Notes: generated from the sequence alone by a model not told the origin. A stretch of DNA of 64,000 nucleotides from JBDHHQ01 sp039586035 (GCA_039586035.1 JBDHLD010000006.1:1-64000); one strand, 5' to 3'. Shown: positions 51,339 to 59,382, numbered from the stretch's first letter. Made by a program: numbers and translations.

Positions 51339-51745
51339 TCGAGGGCCGCGTCCTGGTGGCGGGCGAGGCGGCAGGAGAGCTTCTCGTCGCCACGGAGCCG
51401 TTGAGCTTTTGGGGAGGGTACGACCCCGCCACGGGAGAGATCATCGACCGACGCCACCCGCTGGCGGGTCAGGTCGCTCGCGGTCGGGTCCTCGCGCTGC
51501 CGGCTACCAAAGGGTCGAGCACGACCACGGCCATCCTCCTCGAAGCGATCCGCCAGGGGCACGCCCCCGCAGCAATCGTGACGGCCCAGACCGACAGCTT
51601 CCTTGCCCTGGCCAGCGTCGTGGCCGAAGAGATGTACGGGACGCCGATACCACTGGTGGAGCTGACCCCGGCCGAGTTCGGCCGACTGCGGTCGGGCGTC
51701 GCTGCCAGGATCGAGCCCGATGGCAAGGTGATCCTTGCCGGCTGA
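51326..51745 (+). CDS. Aconitase X, swivelling (small) subunit
   Basis: A 139-residue DUF126-type swivel domain. The motif ALPATKGSSTTTAILLEAIRQGHAPAAIVT includes the conserved Ser-rich KGSSTT loop that meets the substrate, preceded by LSFWGGYDPATGEIIDRRHPLAGQ. It pairs with the catalytic subunit encoded just upstream (13-base overlap) to form the dehydratase. A short gap and an opposite-strand gene follow. Confidence 0.92.
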   Translation: MGRVIEGRVLVAGEAAGELLVATEPLSFWGGYDPATGEIIDRRHPLAGQVARGRVLALPATKGSSTTTAILLEAIRQGHAPAAIVTAQTDSFLALASVVAEEMYGTPIPLVELTPAEFGRLRSGVAARIEPDGKVILAG

Positions 51746-51755
51746 ATCCGAGCGG

Positions 51756-52268
51756 CTAGGAGCCGGACTCGGGGCCCGGCTCGGGGTCCAGGGCGTCAGG
51801 CTCTGAGCGCCGGTCGTGGTCGCGCCGGCGATGGCCCTCCATGGTCCGGTCCCTCACATGACGGCCGCCGGCGCGGCGGCGGTCCGGAGCATGGCGCCGG
51901 TTCGGGGGCCACCCGGGGGGAACGAATCTGTCCTCCTCCCCGAGTGCCTGCGCGGGGGCGGTCTCGGCCTCGGGCCCGACGAGGAATCGCTTGAGGGACC
52001 AGCGCATCACCTCGCCGGAGTGCTCGATCGACTCCCCACACGACGTGCAAACGAGCTGATACGCCTCTGGCTCTCCGCCGAAGTCGTGTTTTTCCCAGCC
52101 CATGAAGAGTCGCTTGCGAAAGGGCATCGGCAGCAACTGGACCTCATGATCGCCACCGCCTGCGCAACGCCAATGAGAGAACGCGATGTCCCCCCGCGCG
52201 TAGTGAAGGAGGGGATCGAAGCGATCGAACTCGGTGAAGATGTGGGTCGTGTCCACGATAACGATCAT
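51756..52268 (-). CDS. Protein of unknown function with a cysteine pair
   Basis: A 170-residue soluble protein that I do not recognise. The first 110 residues look like a folded domain: IVIVDTTHIFTEFDRFDPLLHYARGDIAFSHWRC, then FRKRLFMGWEKHDFGGEPEAYQLVCTSCGESIEHSG. The C-T-S-C group plus an earlier Cys may make a zinc ribbon. The last 60 residues are rich in Arg, Pro and Asp and probably disordered. A GAGGGGTGG ribosome site lies upstream of the ATG at 52268. The opposite strand is also open here, but its translation lacks folded character. Confidence 0.6.
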   Translation of the reverse strand: MIVIVDTTHIFTEFDRFDPLLHYARGDIAFSHWRCAGGGDHEVQLLPMPFRKRLFMGWEKHDFGGEPEAYQLVCTSCGESIEHSGEVMRWSLKRFLVGPEAETAPAQALGEEDRFVPPGWPPNRRHAPDRRRAGGRHVRDRTMEGHRRRDHDRRSEPDALDPEPGPESGS

Positions 52269-52540
52269 GCGCTACCACCCCTCGCCGATGGCCCCGCCGG
52301 GTCCGCGGGGAGTCGGGAACCCTGGTCGCAAAAAAAGATGGCGTCCCGATCTCTGGTGAATCAAGCTTTTCGAGCCCATCGAGGGCCCAGCCGGACCAGG
52401 ACCGACCGGATTGCGGGGTAGTCGAAACGGTCTGGGCCCGGTTTCCGTAGAGACATATGTAGGATGATGATCGGCCTTACATTAGGATGTGAAGGCCGGG
52501 ATGTACATCAGGAAGGATCACTCCCCTCGGAGGATGACCG

Positions 52541-52804
52541 ATGTCGCTCATTGGACTCGGGATCGCGGGCGCTGCCAGCGTCTTCGGTCACATCAAGACA
52601 CGCGAATACGTGCGGCGTCGGCTACGCTTCACGAGTATCATCGAGAAGCCGGGAATCGGGTTGGCCGCCGGTGCCCTGACTACGGTGGCGGTCGCGGCCC
52701 TGCCCATCGTGGGGATTCCCACGGGTTTGATCCTGGGTGCGGGCGTCGGCACCGGCGTGGCCTTCGGCGCGAAGGACGCCAAGACCCGCCGCCTGGAAGA
52801 CTGA
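52541..52804 (+). CDS. Small glycine-rich membrane protein
   Basis: An 87-residue protein with GGAGG 7 bases before the ATG. It has a short N-terminal part (IGLGIAGAASVFGHIKTREYVRRRLRF), a long hydrophobic Gly/Ala/Val section (GIGLAAGALTTVAVAALPIVGIPTGLILGAGVGTGVAFG) that could form one or two helices, and a charged end (AKDAKTRRLED). I do not recognise the family. It stands alone, with a terminator 57 bases after its stop and an AT-rich leader containing an imperfect hairpin at 52473-52497, so it looks like a single-gene unit. Confidence 0.7.
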   Translation: MSLIGLGIAGAASVFGHIKTREYVRRRLRFTSIIEKPGIGLAAGALTTVAVAALPIVGIPTGLILGAGVGTGVAFGAKDAKTRRLED

Positions 52805-52860
52805 TCTCCCCCGTCGTCGTCAGGGGTGGCAGCTTTCCACCTCGGGCGCTGCGTTCACGC

Positions 52861-52890
52861 CGCCCCCCGGTCCCCGTGGACCGGGGGGCG
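52861..52890 (+). terminator. Hairpin terminator after the small membrane protein gene
   Basis: Perfect 13-bp arms CGCCCCCCGGTCC and GGACCGGGGGGCG with the 4-base loop CCGT, followed by TTGTCATGTC. The tail is only weakly T-rich, but stem strength and position support termination. Confidence 0.75.
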
Positions 52891-52993
52891 TTGTCATGTC
52901 GAGTCTCTGCCGCTCCCCCTCGTCAGAATTCGGCCGCATCCCACGTTCCCGGTGTGAGGGGAGGGAACTCTGACGCAACCGGAAGGGGAAGGG

Positions 52994-53392
52994 ATGAAGC
53001 GACGACGACTGCGGGGCCTACGATTCTCGGTGCTCGGGGGGTTGGCCGTCGCCACGGCAGCCTGCCATCACGTGATCATCGACGGGGGCCTCGAGCCCAC
53101 CGAAACGAGGTACGACGAGGAGTGGAATCTCGCGTTCGCCGCGGCTATCTACCCCGCGCAGGTGGACGCCAACGACCGCTGTGGGGGTCACTTCTCGAGA
53201 GTGGAGACGCGGCAGAGCTTCCTGAACTTCATCGTGGCGGCTTGGACGGTCGGGTGGATCAGCCCGATGCAGGCACGGTTCGACTGCGGCACACCCGCCG
53301 GCGGCAACGCGGATGCGGAGGCGCCGGCAGGAAAGGACCGCACTGAAGGGCGGGTCGAGGTTGCGTGGAAGGAGGCGAACCGTGCGCGCTGA
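52994..53392 (+). CDS. Bor-family-like lipoprotein 1
   Basis: A 132-residue lipoprotein with lipobox AVATAAC around residue 24. The mature part has the Bor/Iss layout: CHHVIIDGGLEPT, EEWNLAFAAAIYPAQVDANDRCGG, VETRQSFLNFIVAAWTVGWISPMQARFDC. The paired Cys at GGH and FDC sites may form a disulfide. The Bor protein of phage lambda and Iss are surface lipoproteins linked to serum resistance in enteric bacteria; that role cannot be carried over. GGAAGGGGAAGGG precedes the ATG. It overlaps the next, related gene by 11 bases. Confidence 0.8.
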   Translation: MKRRRLRGLRFSVLGGLAVATAACHHVIIDGGLEPTETRYDEEWNLAFAAAIYPAQVDANDRCGGHFSRVETRQSFLNFIVAAWTVGWISPMQARFDCGTPAGGNADAEAPAGKDRTEGRVEVAWKEANRAR

Positions 53393-53729
53393 CAGAGGAC
53401 TCCTGGCGATTCTTCCACTCATGGCCATGGGCCTGCTGACCACCGGCTGCTTTCACTCGGTCATCGATACGGGCCTCCAGCCCGGACCTGTAGGCTACGA
53501 AGAGGAATGGGAGACCGCCTGGCTCATCGGGGCGGTGCCCGCTCGGGTGGATGCCACGGAAGCGTGCCGCGGGCCGTGGGCGCGGGTCGAGACCCAGCAG
53601 TCCTTCCTGAACGGCATCGTCACCGTGCTGACCCTGGGGATCTACTCGCCTCATCAGGTCGAGGTGACGTGTGCCCGTAGCGGGGCCAGAGCCTCGGCGC
53701 AGGAGGAAGACGGGTCCGCTCGCCGCTGA
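53382..53729 (+). CDS. Bor-family-like lipoprotein 2
   Basis: A 115-residue paralogue of the preceding protein: lipobox LLTTGC, then CFHSVIDTGLQPG, EEWETAWLIGAVPARVDATEACRG, VETQQSFLNGIVTVLTLGIYSPHQVEVTC. Roughly half the positions match its neighbour, so the pair arose by tandem duplication. It starts at GTG 53382 after GGAGG, within the 3' end of the first gene. The LTLGIYSP segment is closer to the Bor consensus than that of copy 1. Confidence 0.82.
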   Translation: MRADRGLLAILPLMAMGLLTTGCFHSVIDTGLQPGPVGYEEEWETAWLIGAVPARVDATEACRGPWARVETQQSFLNGIVTVLTLGIYSPHQVEVTCARSGARASAQEEDGSARR

Positions 53730-53814
53730 GGGGCAGGCGGTGCGGCTTGAGATCACGGTGCCATTCAACCATATTCCCATATGAGCATGTAGCTCAGCGT
53801 ACCGAGGTAGACAC

Positions 53815-54147
53815 GTGGGAAGCAAGGAACTGACACCGAAGCTCCTGGGCCTCATCGCCGAACGGTTCCGGATTCTCTCCGAGCCCGCTCGCCTTCAGCT
53901 CATGAACGTCCTGCGGGACGGCGAGCGTACGGTGTCGGAGCTGGTAGAGGCCACGTCCCTGGGGCAGGCCAATGCGTCCAAGCACCTCCAGCTCCTGAAG
54001 GCCCACGGCTTCGTGGACCGGCGTAAGGAGGGTCTGTTCGTGTACTACCGCATTGCCGACCCGGAGGTGTTCCGTCTCTGTGATCTCATGTGCGATCACC
54101 TGGAGCGGCACTCGCAGGCCCGGCAGGAGCTCTTCACGACACCCTGA
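53815..54147 (+). CDS. ArsR-family regulator of the sulfide/persulfide genes
   Basis: A 110-residue winged-helix regulator: LIAERFRILSEPARLQLMNVLRDGERTVSELVEATSLGQANASKHLQLLKAHGFV then the wing DRRKEGLFVYYRIADP. Two cysteines lie in the last helix (Cys89 and Cys93, C-D-L-M-C). Persulfide-sensing ArsR proteins (SqrR/BigR) use two cysteines further apart, one in an early helix, which is absent here; so thiol sensing is possible but by a different geometry. The neighbouring genes are all for sulfide oxidation. GTG start preceded by GAGG. A likely promoter is TTGAGA-N17-CATATT at about 53748-53776. Confidence 0.85.
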   Translation: MGSKELTPKLLGLIAERFRILSEPARLQLMNVLRDGERTVSELVEATSLGQANASKHLQLLKAHGFVDRRKEGLFVYYRIADPEVFRLCDLMCDHLERHSQARQELFTTP

Positions 54148-54219
54148 ACGCCCCGCCGTGCGGCTGTGGCGATCCAGTCAATGAGCCGTAGCCCCGCTGC
54201 AAGTGTGACAGACGAGATC

Positions 54220-54250
54220 CGGCCCGGCTCCCCGTGAGGGAGCCGGGCCG
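54220..54250. terminator. Two-way terminator between ArsR gene and SQR gene
   Basis: Perfect 13-bp arms CGGCCCGGCTCCC and GGGAGCCGGGCCG with the loop CGTGA, placed between convergent genes. On the + side it is followed by TCTTCGTCTGTCTTCC, a T-rich tail; the flanks GACGA and TCGTC extend the pairing. Confidence 0.8.
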
Positions 54251-54295
54251 TCTTCGTCTGTCTTCCGGGCCTGCCACCTGCCCCGCAAGGCTCGT

Positions 54296-55555
54296 CTACG
54301 CTCGTCCCTTGAGCATCAGGTTCCAGTACAGCCAGGGAAGCCCATACCGCTTGAGGAGGTACATGCTGTACCGCTCTTTGCCCGTATCGATCAGCGGGAT
54401 GGAGGGCGTCGGCGTGTTGTTGTAGTCGAACTCGGCCAGCAGCATGCGGTTGTGCGCCGTGATCAGCGGGCAGGACCCGTAGCCGTCGTACGAAGCCGTT
54501 GGCTCGCGGCCAGCCATCACCGCCAGCAGGTTCTCGACGAGGACCGGTGCCTGCTTGCGGACCGCTGCCCCCGTCTTGGCGTTGGGCGTGTCGGTCGCGT
54601 CACCCAGCGCGAAGACCTCCGGGTAGCGGGTGTGCTGCAGCGTGTGCTTGTCGACGCTCACGAATCCGTATGGACCTTCCCCCGCGAGCGGGCTCGTCTT
54701 GATGAAGTCGGGGGCGCTCTGCGGGGGCGTGACGTGCATGATGTCGTAGTGCATCGTCTCGTACGTGACGTCCTCGCTGTCCTCCCGCGTGACCCGGAAG
54801 ACCGCCTCACGCTTGTCAGGGCGGACTTCGCAGAGGTCGTGCCGGTGCTGTGCATCGATGCCATACCGCTCGACCACGCCGAGCAAGACCGTCTTGAACG
54901 GCTCAACACCGAAGATCACCTTGCCGGCGTTGCCGAAAACGATGTGGCTCCGTTCCAGCATCCCCTTCCGTTTGAAGAGGTCGGCCGCGAGGTACATGAT
55001 CTTCTGAGGCGCGCCCCCACACTTGAGGGGCGTGCCGGGGCTCGTGAATATCGCCTTGCCACCGTTGAAGTCGTTCAGCATGCGGAACGTCTTCGGCGCC
55101 AGCTTCGCATCGTAGTTGCTGGAGACGAAATCGGTCTGCAGCGCCTCGGGCAAGCCGGGGATCTTGTCCCAGTCGAGCTGGATCCCGGGAGCCGCGACCA
55201 GGAAGTCATAGCCGATCTTCTGGCCGTCTTCAGCGGTAACGGTCCTGGAATCGGCATCGATCTCGGCGGCTCGGGCCTTGATCCAGTGCGCGTCCTTCGG
55301 CATGACCCGCGCCTCCGGGCGCACCGTCTCCCGGATGTCCACGATCCCGCCGCCCACCAGCGTCCAGAGGGGCTGGTACCAGTGCTGCTCGGAGGGCTCG
55401 AGAATCGCGATGTCGGTCACGCCGGCGCGACGCAGGCGAGCGGCCACGGTGATCCCGGCAGTGCCTCCGCCGATGATGACCACGCGGTGATGGGGTCGTG
55501 ACCCAGAGGTGGCGGCCGGGCCTTGTGCCGCGGGGGCAGTCGTGGGCGACGTCAT
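54296..55555 (-). CDS. sqr: Sulfide:quinone oxidoreductase, type II-like
   Basis: A 419-residue flavoprotein. It has FAD fold motif VVIIGGGTAGITVAARL (24-41), HWYQPLWTLVGGGIVD, Cys179 in LKCGGAPQK and Cys362 in GSCPLIT, which match the two redox cysteines of the SQR type II group (mitochondrial SQOR-like), and EVFALGDATDTPNAKTGAAVRKQAP closing the FAD site. It oxidises sulfide and transfers electrons to quinone, giving a persulfide. The start at 55555 has GGAGG 6 bases upstream. Divergent from the YeeE/YedE-CstB-like operon, with which it shares mirrored promoters; the persulfide dioxygenase there would act on its product. Confidence 0.9.
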   Translation of the reverse strand: MTSPTTAPAAQGPAATSGSRPHHRVVIIGGGTAGITVAARLRRAGVTDIAILEPSEQHWYQPLWTLVGGGIVDIRETVRPEARVMPKDAHWIKARAAEIDADSRTVTAEDGQKIGYDFLVAAPGIQLDWDKIPGLPEALQTDFVSSNYDAKLAPKTFRMLNDFNGGKAIFTSPGTPLKCGGAPQKIMYLAADLFKRKGMLERSHIVFGNAGKVIFGVEPFKTVLLGVVERYGIDAQHRHDLCEVRPDKREAVFRVTREDSEDVTYETMHYDIMHVTPPQSAPDFIKTSPLAGEGPYGFVSVDKHTLQHTRYPEVFALGDATDTPNAKTGAAVRKQAPVLVENLLAVMAGREPTASYDGYGSCPLITAHNRMLLAEFDYNNTPTPSIPLIDTGKERYSMYLLKRYGLPWLYWNLMLKGRA

Positions 55556-55583
55556 ATCAGCCTCCATACGGGCGTGTCGGTGC

Positions 55584-55608
55584 TTAATCAACTTTGTAGT
55601 AATGTAGT
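55584..55608 (-). promoter_or_regulatory. Composite box at the sqr promoter
   Basis: Read toward sqr the box is ACTACATT, 7 bases, then AGTTGATTAA. The ACTACATT half contains the -10 hexamer TACATT (55606-55601) of a promoter with -35 TTGTGA (55628-55623) and a 16-base spacer. The AGTTGATTAA half would cover the start of transcription. It is the mirror image of the box at 55710-55734. Confidence 0.7.
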
Positions 55609-55709
55609 TATGTACTTCCGCCTCACAAGAAGGGCATATCCCCAGGCGCGCGTAGGGGACCTCACCACAGCGTGTAGTCGGAATCCTTCTTGACAGGACC
55701 TAGCGTATC

Positions 55710-55734
55710 ACTACATTCGCATTCAGTTGATTAA
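55710..55734 (+). promoter_or_regulatory. Composite box at the YeeE/YedE operon promoter
   Basis: ACTACATT, 7 bases, then AGTTGATTAA, exactly as at the sqr promoter but in the other direction. The -35 TTGACA is at 55690-55695, spacer 16, -10 TACATT at 55712-55717. AGTTGATTAA ends 19 bases before the ATG at 55753. An ArsR repressor bound here would block the -10 and start site of both promoters. Confidence 0.7.
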
Positions 55735-55752
55735 TTCAACTGGAGAAATCTC

Positions 55753-56313
55753 ATGATCGAGCTCATATCACAACCGTGGCCTTGGTACGTCGCCGGGATC
55801 CTGATCGGCCTGGTGGTGCCGTTGCTGCTCCTGGCCGGCGGCGAGTTCGGCATCTCGTCGAACCTCCGGCACATCTGCGCGGCGGCCCTTCCCACGAAGG
55901 CGTCGTTCTTCCAATACGACTGGAAATCCAAGGGCCTGTGGAACCTGACGTTCGCCCTCGGGATCATCATCGGCGGCTTCATTGCGGGGACCTTCCTCGC
56001 CTCGCCAGATCCCGTGGTGGGCATCTCCGCGGCCACTGTGGCCGACCTTCAGGCCATCGGTGTCGAGCAGTCTGAAGGCCTGGCCCCCGCTGCGATTTTC
56101 AGCTGGCAGGGGCTCTTCACGCTCCCCGGCTTCATCATGATCGTGGTCGGCGGCTTTCTGGTCGGCTTCGGGACGCGCTATGCCGGGGGATGCACGTCCG
56201 GCCACGCGATTTCGGGCCTGGCCAATCTGCAACTCCCCTCCCTCATCGCGGTGATCGGGTTCTTCGCCGGCGGCTTGCTGGCGACGCACCTGATTCTGCC
56301 CTTGCTCTTCTGA
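55753..56313 (+). CDS. YeeE/YedE-family sulfur transporter half 1
   Basis: A 186-residue membrane protein with four to five helices. The signature is GTRYAGGCTSGHAISGLANLQLPSLIAVIGFFAGG with Cys in the GGCTSGH re-entrant loop, as in the thiosulfate transporter TsuA (YeeE). Earlier, IRHICAA-like sequence NLRHICAAALPTK carries another Cys. These proteins move thiosulfate or another sulfur species by cysteine relay. It makes a pair with the next gene; together they match the two halves of full-length YeeE. TGGAG lies before the ATG. Confidence 0.9.
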   Translation: MIELISQPWPWYVAGILIGLVVPLLLLAGGEFGISSNLRHICAAALPTKASFFQYDWKSKGLWNLTFALGIIIGGFIAGTFLASPDPVVGISAATVADLQAIGVEQSEGLAPAAIFSWQGLFTLPGFIMIVVGGFLVGFGTRYAGGCTSGHAISGLANLQLPSLIAVIGFFAGGLLATHLILPLLF

Positions 56314-56326
56314 AGGGGGGACGAAC

Positions 56327-56815
56327 ATGAGCACACAGACAACGACTCAGGCGAGCGGGCAGGCGCCCTCCTCCCAGCAGCGCTCGCTCAGCGGCGCGGG
56401 ATTGCTGGTGTACCTGCTCATCGGCATCTACTTCGGCATCGTCCTTACGAAGTCGGAGGTCGTGTCGTGGTACCGCATCCAGGAGATGTTCCGGTTCCAG
56501 GACTTCCACATGTACGGGATCATCGGTGTAGCCGTATTCGTGGCAATGATCTCGGTGGCCGTCATCAAGGCACGACACGTCCGCACGGTCAAGGGCCAGG
56601 AGATCGTGCTCGCGCCGAAACAGCTCGACAAGGGCGCCTACCGCTATTGGATCGGCGGCACCATCTTCGGGTTGGGGTGGGCGCTGACCGGTGCGTGCCC
56701 GGGGCCGCTGTTCGCGCTGGTCGGCAACGGGCTGACGGTCATGTTGGTGACGATCGCCAGCGCGGTGGCGGGGACCTGGCTCTACGGTGTCCTGAGGCCC
56801 CGGCTCCCGCACTGA
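56327..56815 (+). CDS. YeeE/YedE-family sulfur transporter half 2
   Basis: A 162-residue membrane protein. After a Gln/Ser-rich start come helices (LLVYLLIGIYFGIVLTKSEV) and the signature YWIGGTIFGLGWALTGACPGPLFALVG with Cys in TGACPGP. It pairs with the product of the previous gene, 13 bases upstream, as in the split PmpA/PmpB-type systems often found beside persulfide dioxygenase and rhodanese genes. Confidence 0.9.
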   Translation: MSTQTTTQASGQAPSSQQRSLSGAGLLVYLLIGIYFGIVLTKSEVVSWYRIQEMFRFQDFHMYGIIGVAVFVAMISVAVIKARHVRTVKGQEIVLAPKQLDKGAYRYWIGGTIFGLGWALTGACPGPLFALVGNGLTVMLVTIASAVAGTWLYGVLRPRLPH

Positions 56816-56888
56816 TCACCGACCGCGAGAACGAACAGGCAGGATCCGACTTTGGCGGCGCGTGAGCCGCCCGACCCTGGAGGCGACG

Positions 56889-58334
56889 ATGCTCTTCCGA
56901 CAAATCGAGGACAACAAGCTGGCACAGTACGCCTACCTGGTCGGATGCCAGAAGACCAAGGAGGCCCTGATCATCGATCCCGAGCGGGACGTTGACCGCT
57001 ATGTGGACATGGCCGCGGCAGCGGGCCTCGAGATCGTGGCCGTGGCGGAGACCCACATCCACGCGGACTTCCTTTCGGGAGCTCGGGAGCTTGCCGAGCA
57101 GCACGGCGTCCGTCTTTACCTGTCGAAGGAGGGCGGCCCGGACTGGCAGTCGTTCTGGGCTCAGGACAGCGACTACGACGTCCACTTCCTGGCTGACGGC
57201 GACACGTTCAAGGTGGGCAACATCGAGGTGAAAGCGCTGCACACGCCGGGTCATACCCCCGAGCACATGAGCTTCATGATCACCGATCTCGGTGGCGGCG
57301 CCGACGCACCCATGGGGATGGCCACTGGCGATTTCGTGTTCGTGGGTGACCTCGGCCGCCCGGACCTGCTGGAGTCGGCGGCGGGGATCGCCGGCATGAT
57401 GGAGCCGTCGGCACGGACGCTGTACGCTTCGGCCCAGGACTTCCTGGAGCTGCCGGACTACCTGCAGGTGTGGCCGGCGCACGGGGCGGGAAGCGCTTGC
57501 GGGAAGGCGCTCGGCGCCGTGCCCGAGACCACCGTGGGCTACGAGCGTCGGTTCAGCCCTGCGCTGGCTGCGGCCCAGGCGGGCGAAGACGAGTTCGTTC
57601 GGTTCATCCTGGAGGGTCAGCCGGAGCCGCCGGTCTACTTCGCCCGCATGAAGGCGCTGAACCGGGACGGTGCGCCCCTCCTGGGGGGCGTGCCTGCGCC
57701 GGAGAAGCTGGCGGTCGAGCACCTGGGCGACCTGGCCGGTCGAGACGACGTCGTGGTGGTCGATACCCGGGCGGATCGGGACGCCTTCTACGCCGCGCAC
57801 CTGCCGGGCTCCATCTACTCGCCCCTCAACAAGAGCTTCCACACCTTCGTGGGCTCATACTTCGATCCGGAGAGCCCCGTCTATCTGATCGTCGCTGAGG
57901 ACCAGGTCGACGACGTAGTGCGGAACCTGATTCGAATCGGTATCGACAACATCAAGGGCTATTTCACGCCCGACGCTCTGGAGCGGTACGAAGCGGCCGG
58001 CGGGGAGCTCGATCGTACCGAGGTCATCGACTTCGCGGAGATGGAGCGCCGTCGCTCCCTCGGTGCCGTCCATGTCCTCGACGTCCGCAAGGGAAGCGAA
58101 TACGGAGAGGAGGGTCACGTACCGGGCGCGCTGAACATCGCCCACACCCGGCTGATGCCCCGCCTCGAAGAGGTCCCCGGCGACGGCACCCTCCTGATCC
58201 ACTGCCAGACCGGGAATCGAGCCTCGGCAGCCGCCTCGTTCCTGGCCCGGCACGGCTTCGATGTCGTGGCGGTCGACGACGATTTCGCGAACTGGGCCGG
58301 CGCGGGCTCGGAGCAGGAGGAGGCCGGCGTCTAG
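56889..58334 (+). CDS. CstB-like persulfide dioxygenase with two rhodanese domains
   Basis: A 481-residue protein. Residues 1-250 are a metallo-beta-lactamase fold of the ETHE1/Blh type: THIHADF (His56, His58, Asp60) and HTPGHTPEH; the non-haem iron is held by two His and one Asp. Residues about 265-365 form a rhodanese-like domain with no active-site Cys, and residues about 370-475 a second one with the loop HCQTGNRAS, Cys439. MBL, pseudo-rhodanese, rhodanese is the layout of staphylococcal CstB, which turns persulfides into thiosulfate. It would process the SQR product. The ATG at 56889 has GGAGG 7 bases upstream; a GTG at 56862 is less likely. Confidence 0.92.
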   Translation: MLFRQIEDNKLAQYAYLVGCQKTKEALIIDPERDVDRYVDMAAAAGLEIVAVAETHIHADFLSGARELAEQHGVRLYLSKEGGPDWQSFWAQDSDYDVHFLADGDTFKVGNIEVKALHTPGHTPEHMSFMITDLGGGADAPMGMATGDFVFVGDLGRPDLLESAAGIAGMMEPSARTLYASAQDFLELPDYLQVWPAHGAGSACGKALGAVPETTVGYERRFSPALAAAQAGEDEFVRFILEGQPEPPVYFARMKALNRDGAPLLGGVPAPEKLAVEHLGDLAGRDDVVVVDTRADRDAFYAAHLPGSIYSPLNKSFHTFVGSYFDPESPVYLIVAEDQVDDVVRNLIRIGIDNIKGYFTPDALERYEAAGGELDRTEVIDFAEMERRRSLGAVHVLDVRKGSEYGEEGHVPGALNIAHTRLMPRLEEVPGDGTLLIHCQTGNRASAAASFLARHGFDVVAVDDDFANWAGAGSEQEEAGV

Positions 58335-58381
58335 AAGCTCGACCCTGATCCGCGGATTCGGCCGTTCCCCCACCGCGGCCG

Positions 58382-58417
58382 GCGCCGGCGGGGCATCGCC
58401 CCGTCGGCGCGTTTTGT
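58382..58417 (+). terminator. Rho-independent terminator after the persulfide dioxygenase gene
   Basis: Arms GCGCCGGCGGGGC and GCCCCGTCGGCGC form a 13-bp stem with one G-U pair and a 3-base loop, followed directly by GTTTTGT. It ends the YeeE/YedE-persulfide dioxygenase transcript 48 bases after the stop codon. Confidence 0.85.
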
Positions 58418-58475
58418 ATCCCGGGGTCGCTCGCCATATTCCTTCATCCGATCGCTGAGCGAGGAAGACGGCATC

Positions 58476-59216
58476 ATGGACAACGAGAGGTCCGGTCCCG
58501 TGGGTTCTGCGCGGGAGCTCATGAAGGCCCGAGACGGACACCCCTGGATCTACCACCTGGTTTTGGCAGGGCTGTTCGTCAGCTTCATGCTGCAACCCGT
58601 GGCTGACGACCTTCCTCTCGGTGGCGTGATCGTGCGAGGTACGTACCTGGCGATCGTCCTCGGGGCGATCGTGGCGGCGAACGATCGGCCCGCGCTGTTG
58701 GTCCTGGCATTGGTGCTCGCTCTGCCGTCGGTGCTGCTCCGGAGCATGTTCGAAGGCGGCTATTCCATCGTGGTCGCTGACATCGCCATGATCGGGTTGA
58801 TGCTCGTCGTGATCTGGATCTTCCTCGTGCGCATCCTATCGCACAGGATCGTGACGCCGGCCACGATCAGTGGGGCCCTCTCCGTCTACCTGCTCATGGG
58901 GGTCACCTGGACGCTTCTCTACGTGGTTCTCGAGACCATCCATCCTTGCTCGTTCAACGGAATCGAATGCGCGGCGGGCGTGATGCCAGGGGTGCAGCCC
59001 GGGGCGGAGGCCCAGTCTGCCCTGTTCTACTACAGCTTCGTGACGCTGTCGACGTTGGGCTACGGAGACATCTCACCGGCCACCGAAGCGGCGCGCACCG
59101 CCGCGAGCCTGGAGGCCGTGGTCGGGCAGCTGTACCTGGTCGTGCTGGTAGCCAGACTCGTGGGGCTCATCAACGTGGGTGGGATCCGGGCGGAGGCCGA
59201 TCAGGCGCAGGAATGA
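58476..59216 (+). CDS. Two-pore-helix potassium channel protein (Ion_trans_2)
   Basis: A 246-residue membrane protein. Four or more hydrophobic segments (including YHLVLAGLFVSFMLQP, ALLVLALVLALPSVLL, MIGLMLVVIWIFLVRIL) precede a pore region with ALFYYSFVTLSTLGYGDISP, where TLGYGD (193-198) is the K+ selectivity filter, followed by the last helix VGQLYLVVLVARLVGLI. No RCK/TrkA domain is attached. Such channels set membrane potential or K+ leak. GGAAGACGG lies before the ATG. It stands alone between a terminator and a convergent gene. Confidence 0.9.
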   Translation: MDNERSGPVGSARELMKARDGHPWIYHLVLAGLFVSFMLQPVADDLPLGGVIVRGTYLAIVLGAIVAANDRPALLVLALVLALPSVLLRSMFEGGYSIVVADIAMIGLMLVVIWIFLVRILSHRIVTPATISGALSVYLLMGVTWTLLYVVLETIHPCSFNGIECAAGVMPGVQPGAEAQSALFYYSFVTLSTLGYGDISPATEAARTAASLEAVVGQLYLVVLVARLVGLINVGGIRAEADQAQE

Positions 59217-59382
59217 CCAGCCCCGCGTGGGTCCCCCGCGGTCAGGCCGGGCGGCCCCCCGTGGCCCAACGGCTCGCCGTGCTCCCGACCCGTACGGTGG
59301 CCAACGGCGGACCCGCCGAGGGCACTCCTGGCGTGGTGATGCAGCGGCGCTCGCGTGGCATCACGACCGCGGGAGCACGACG

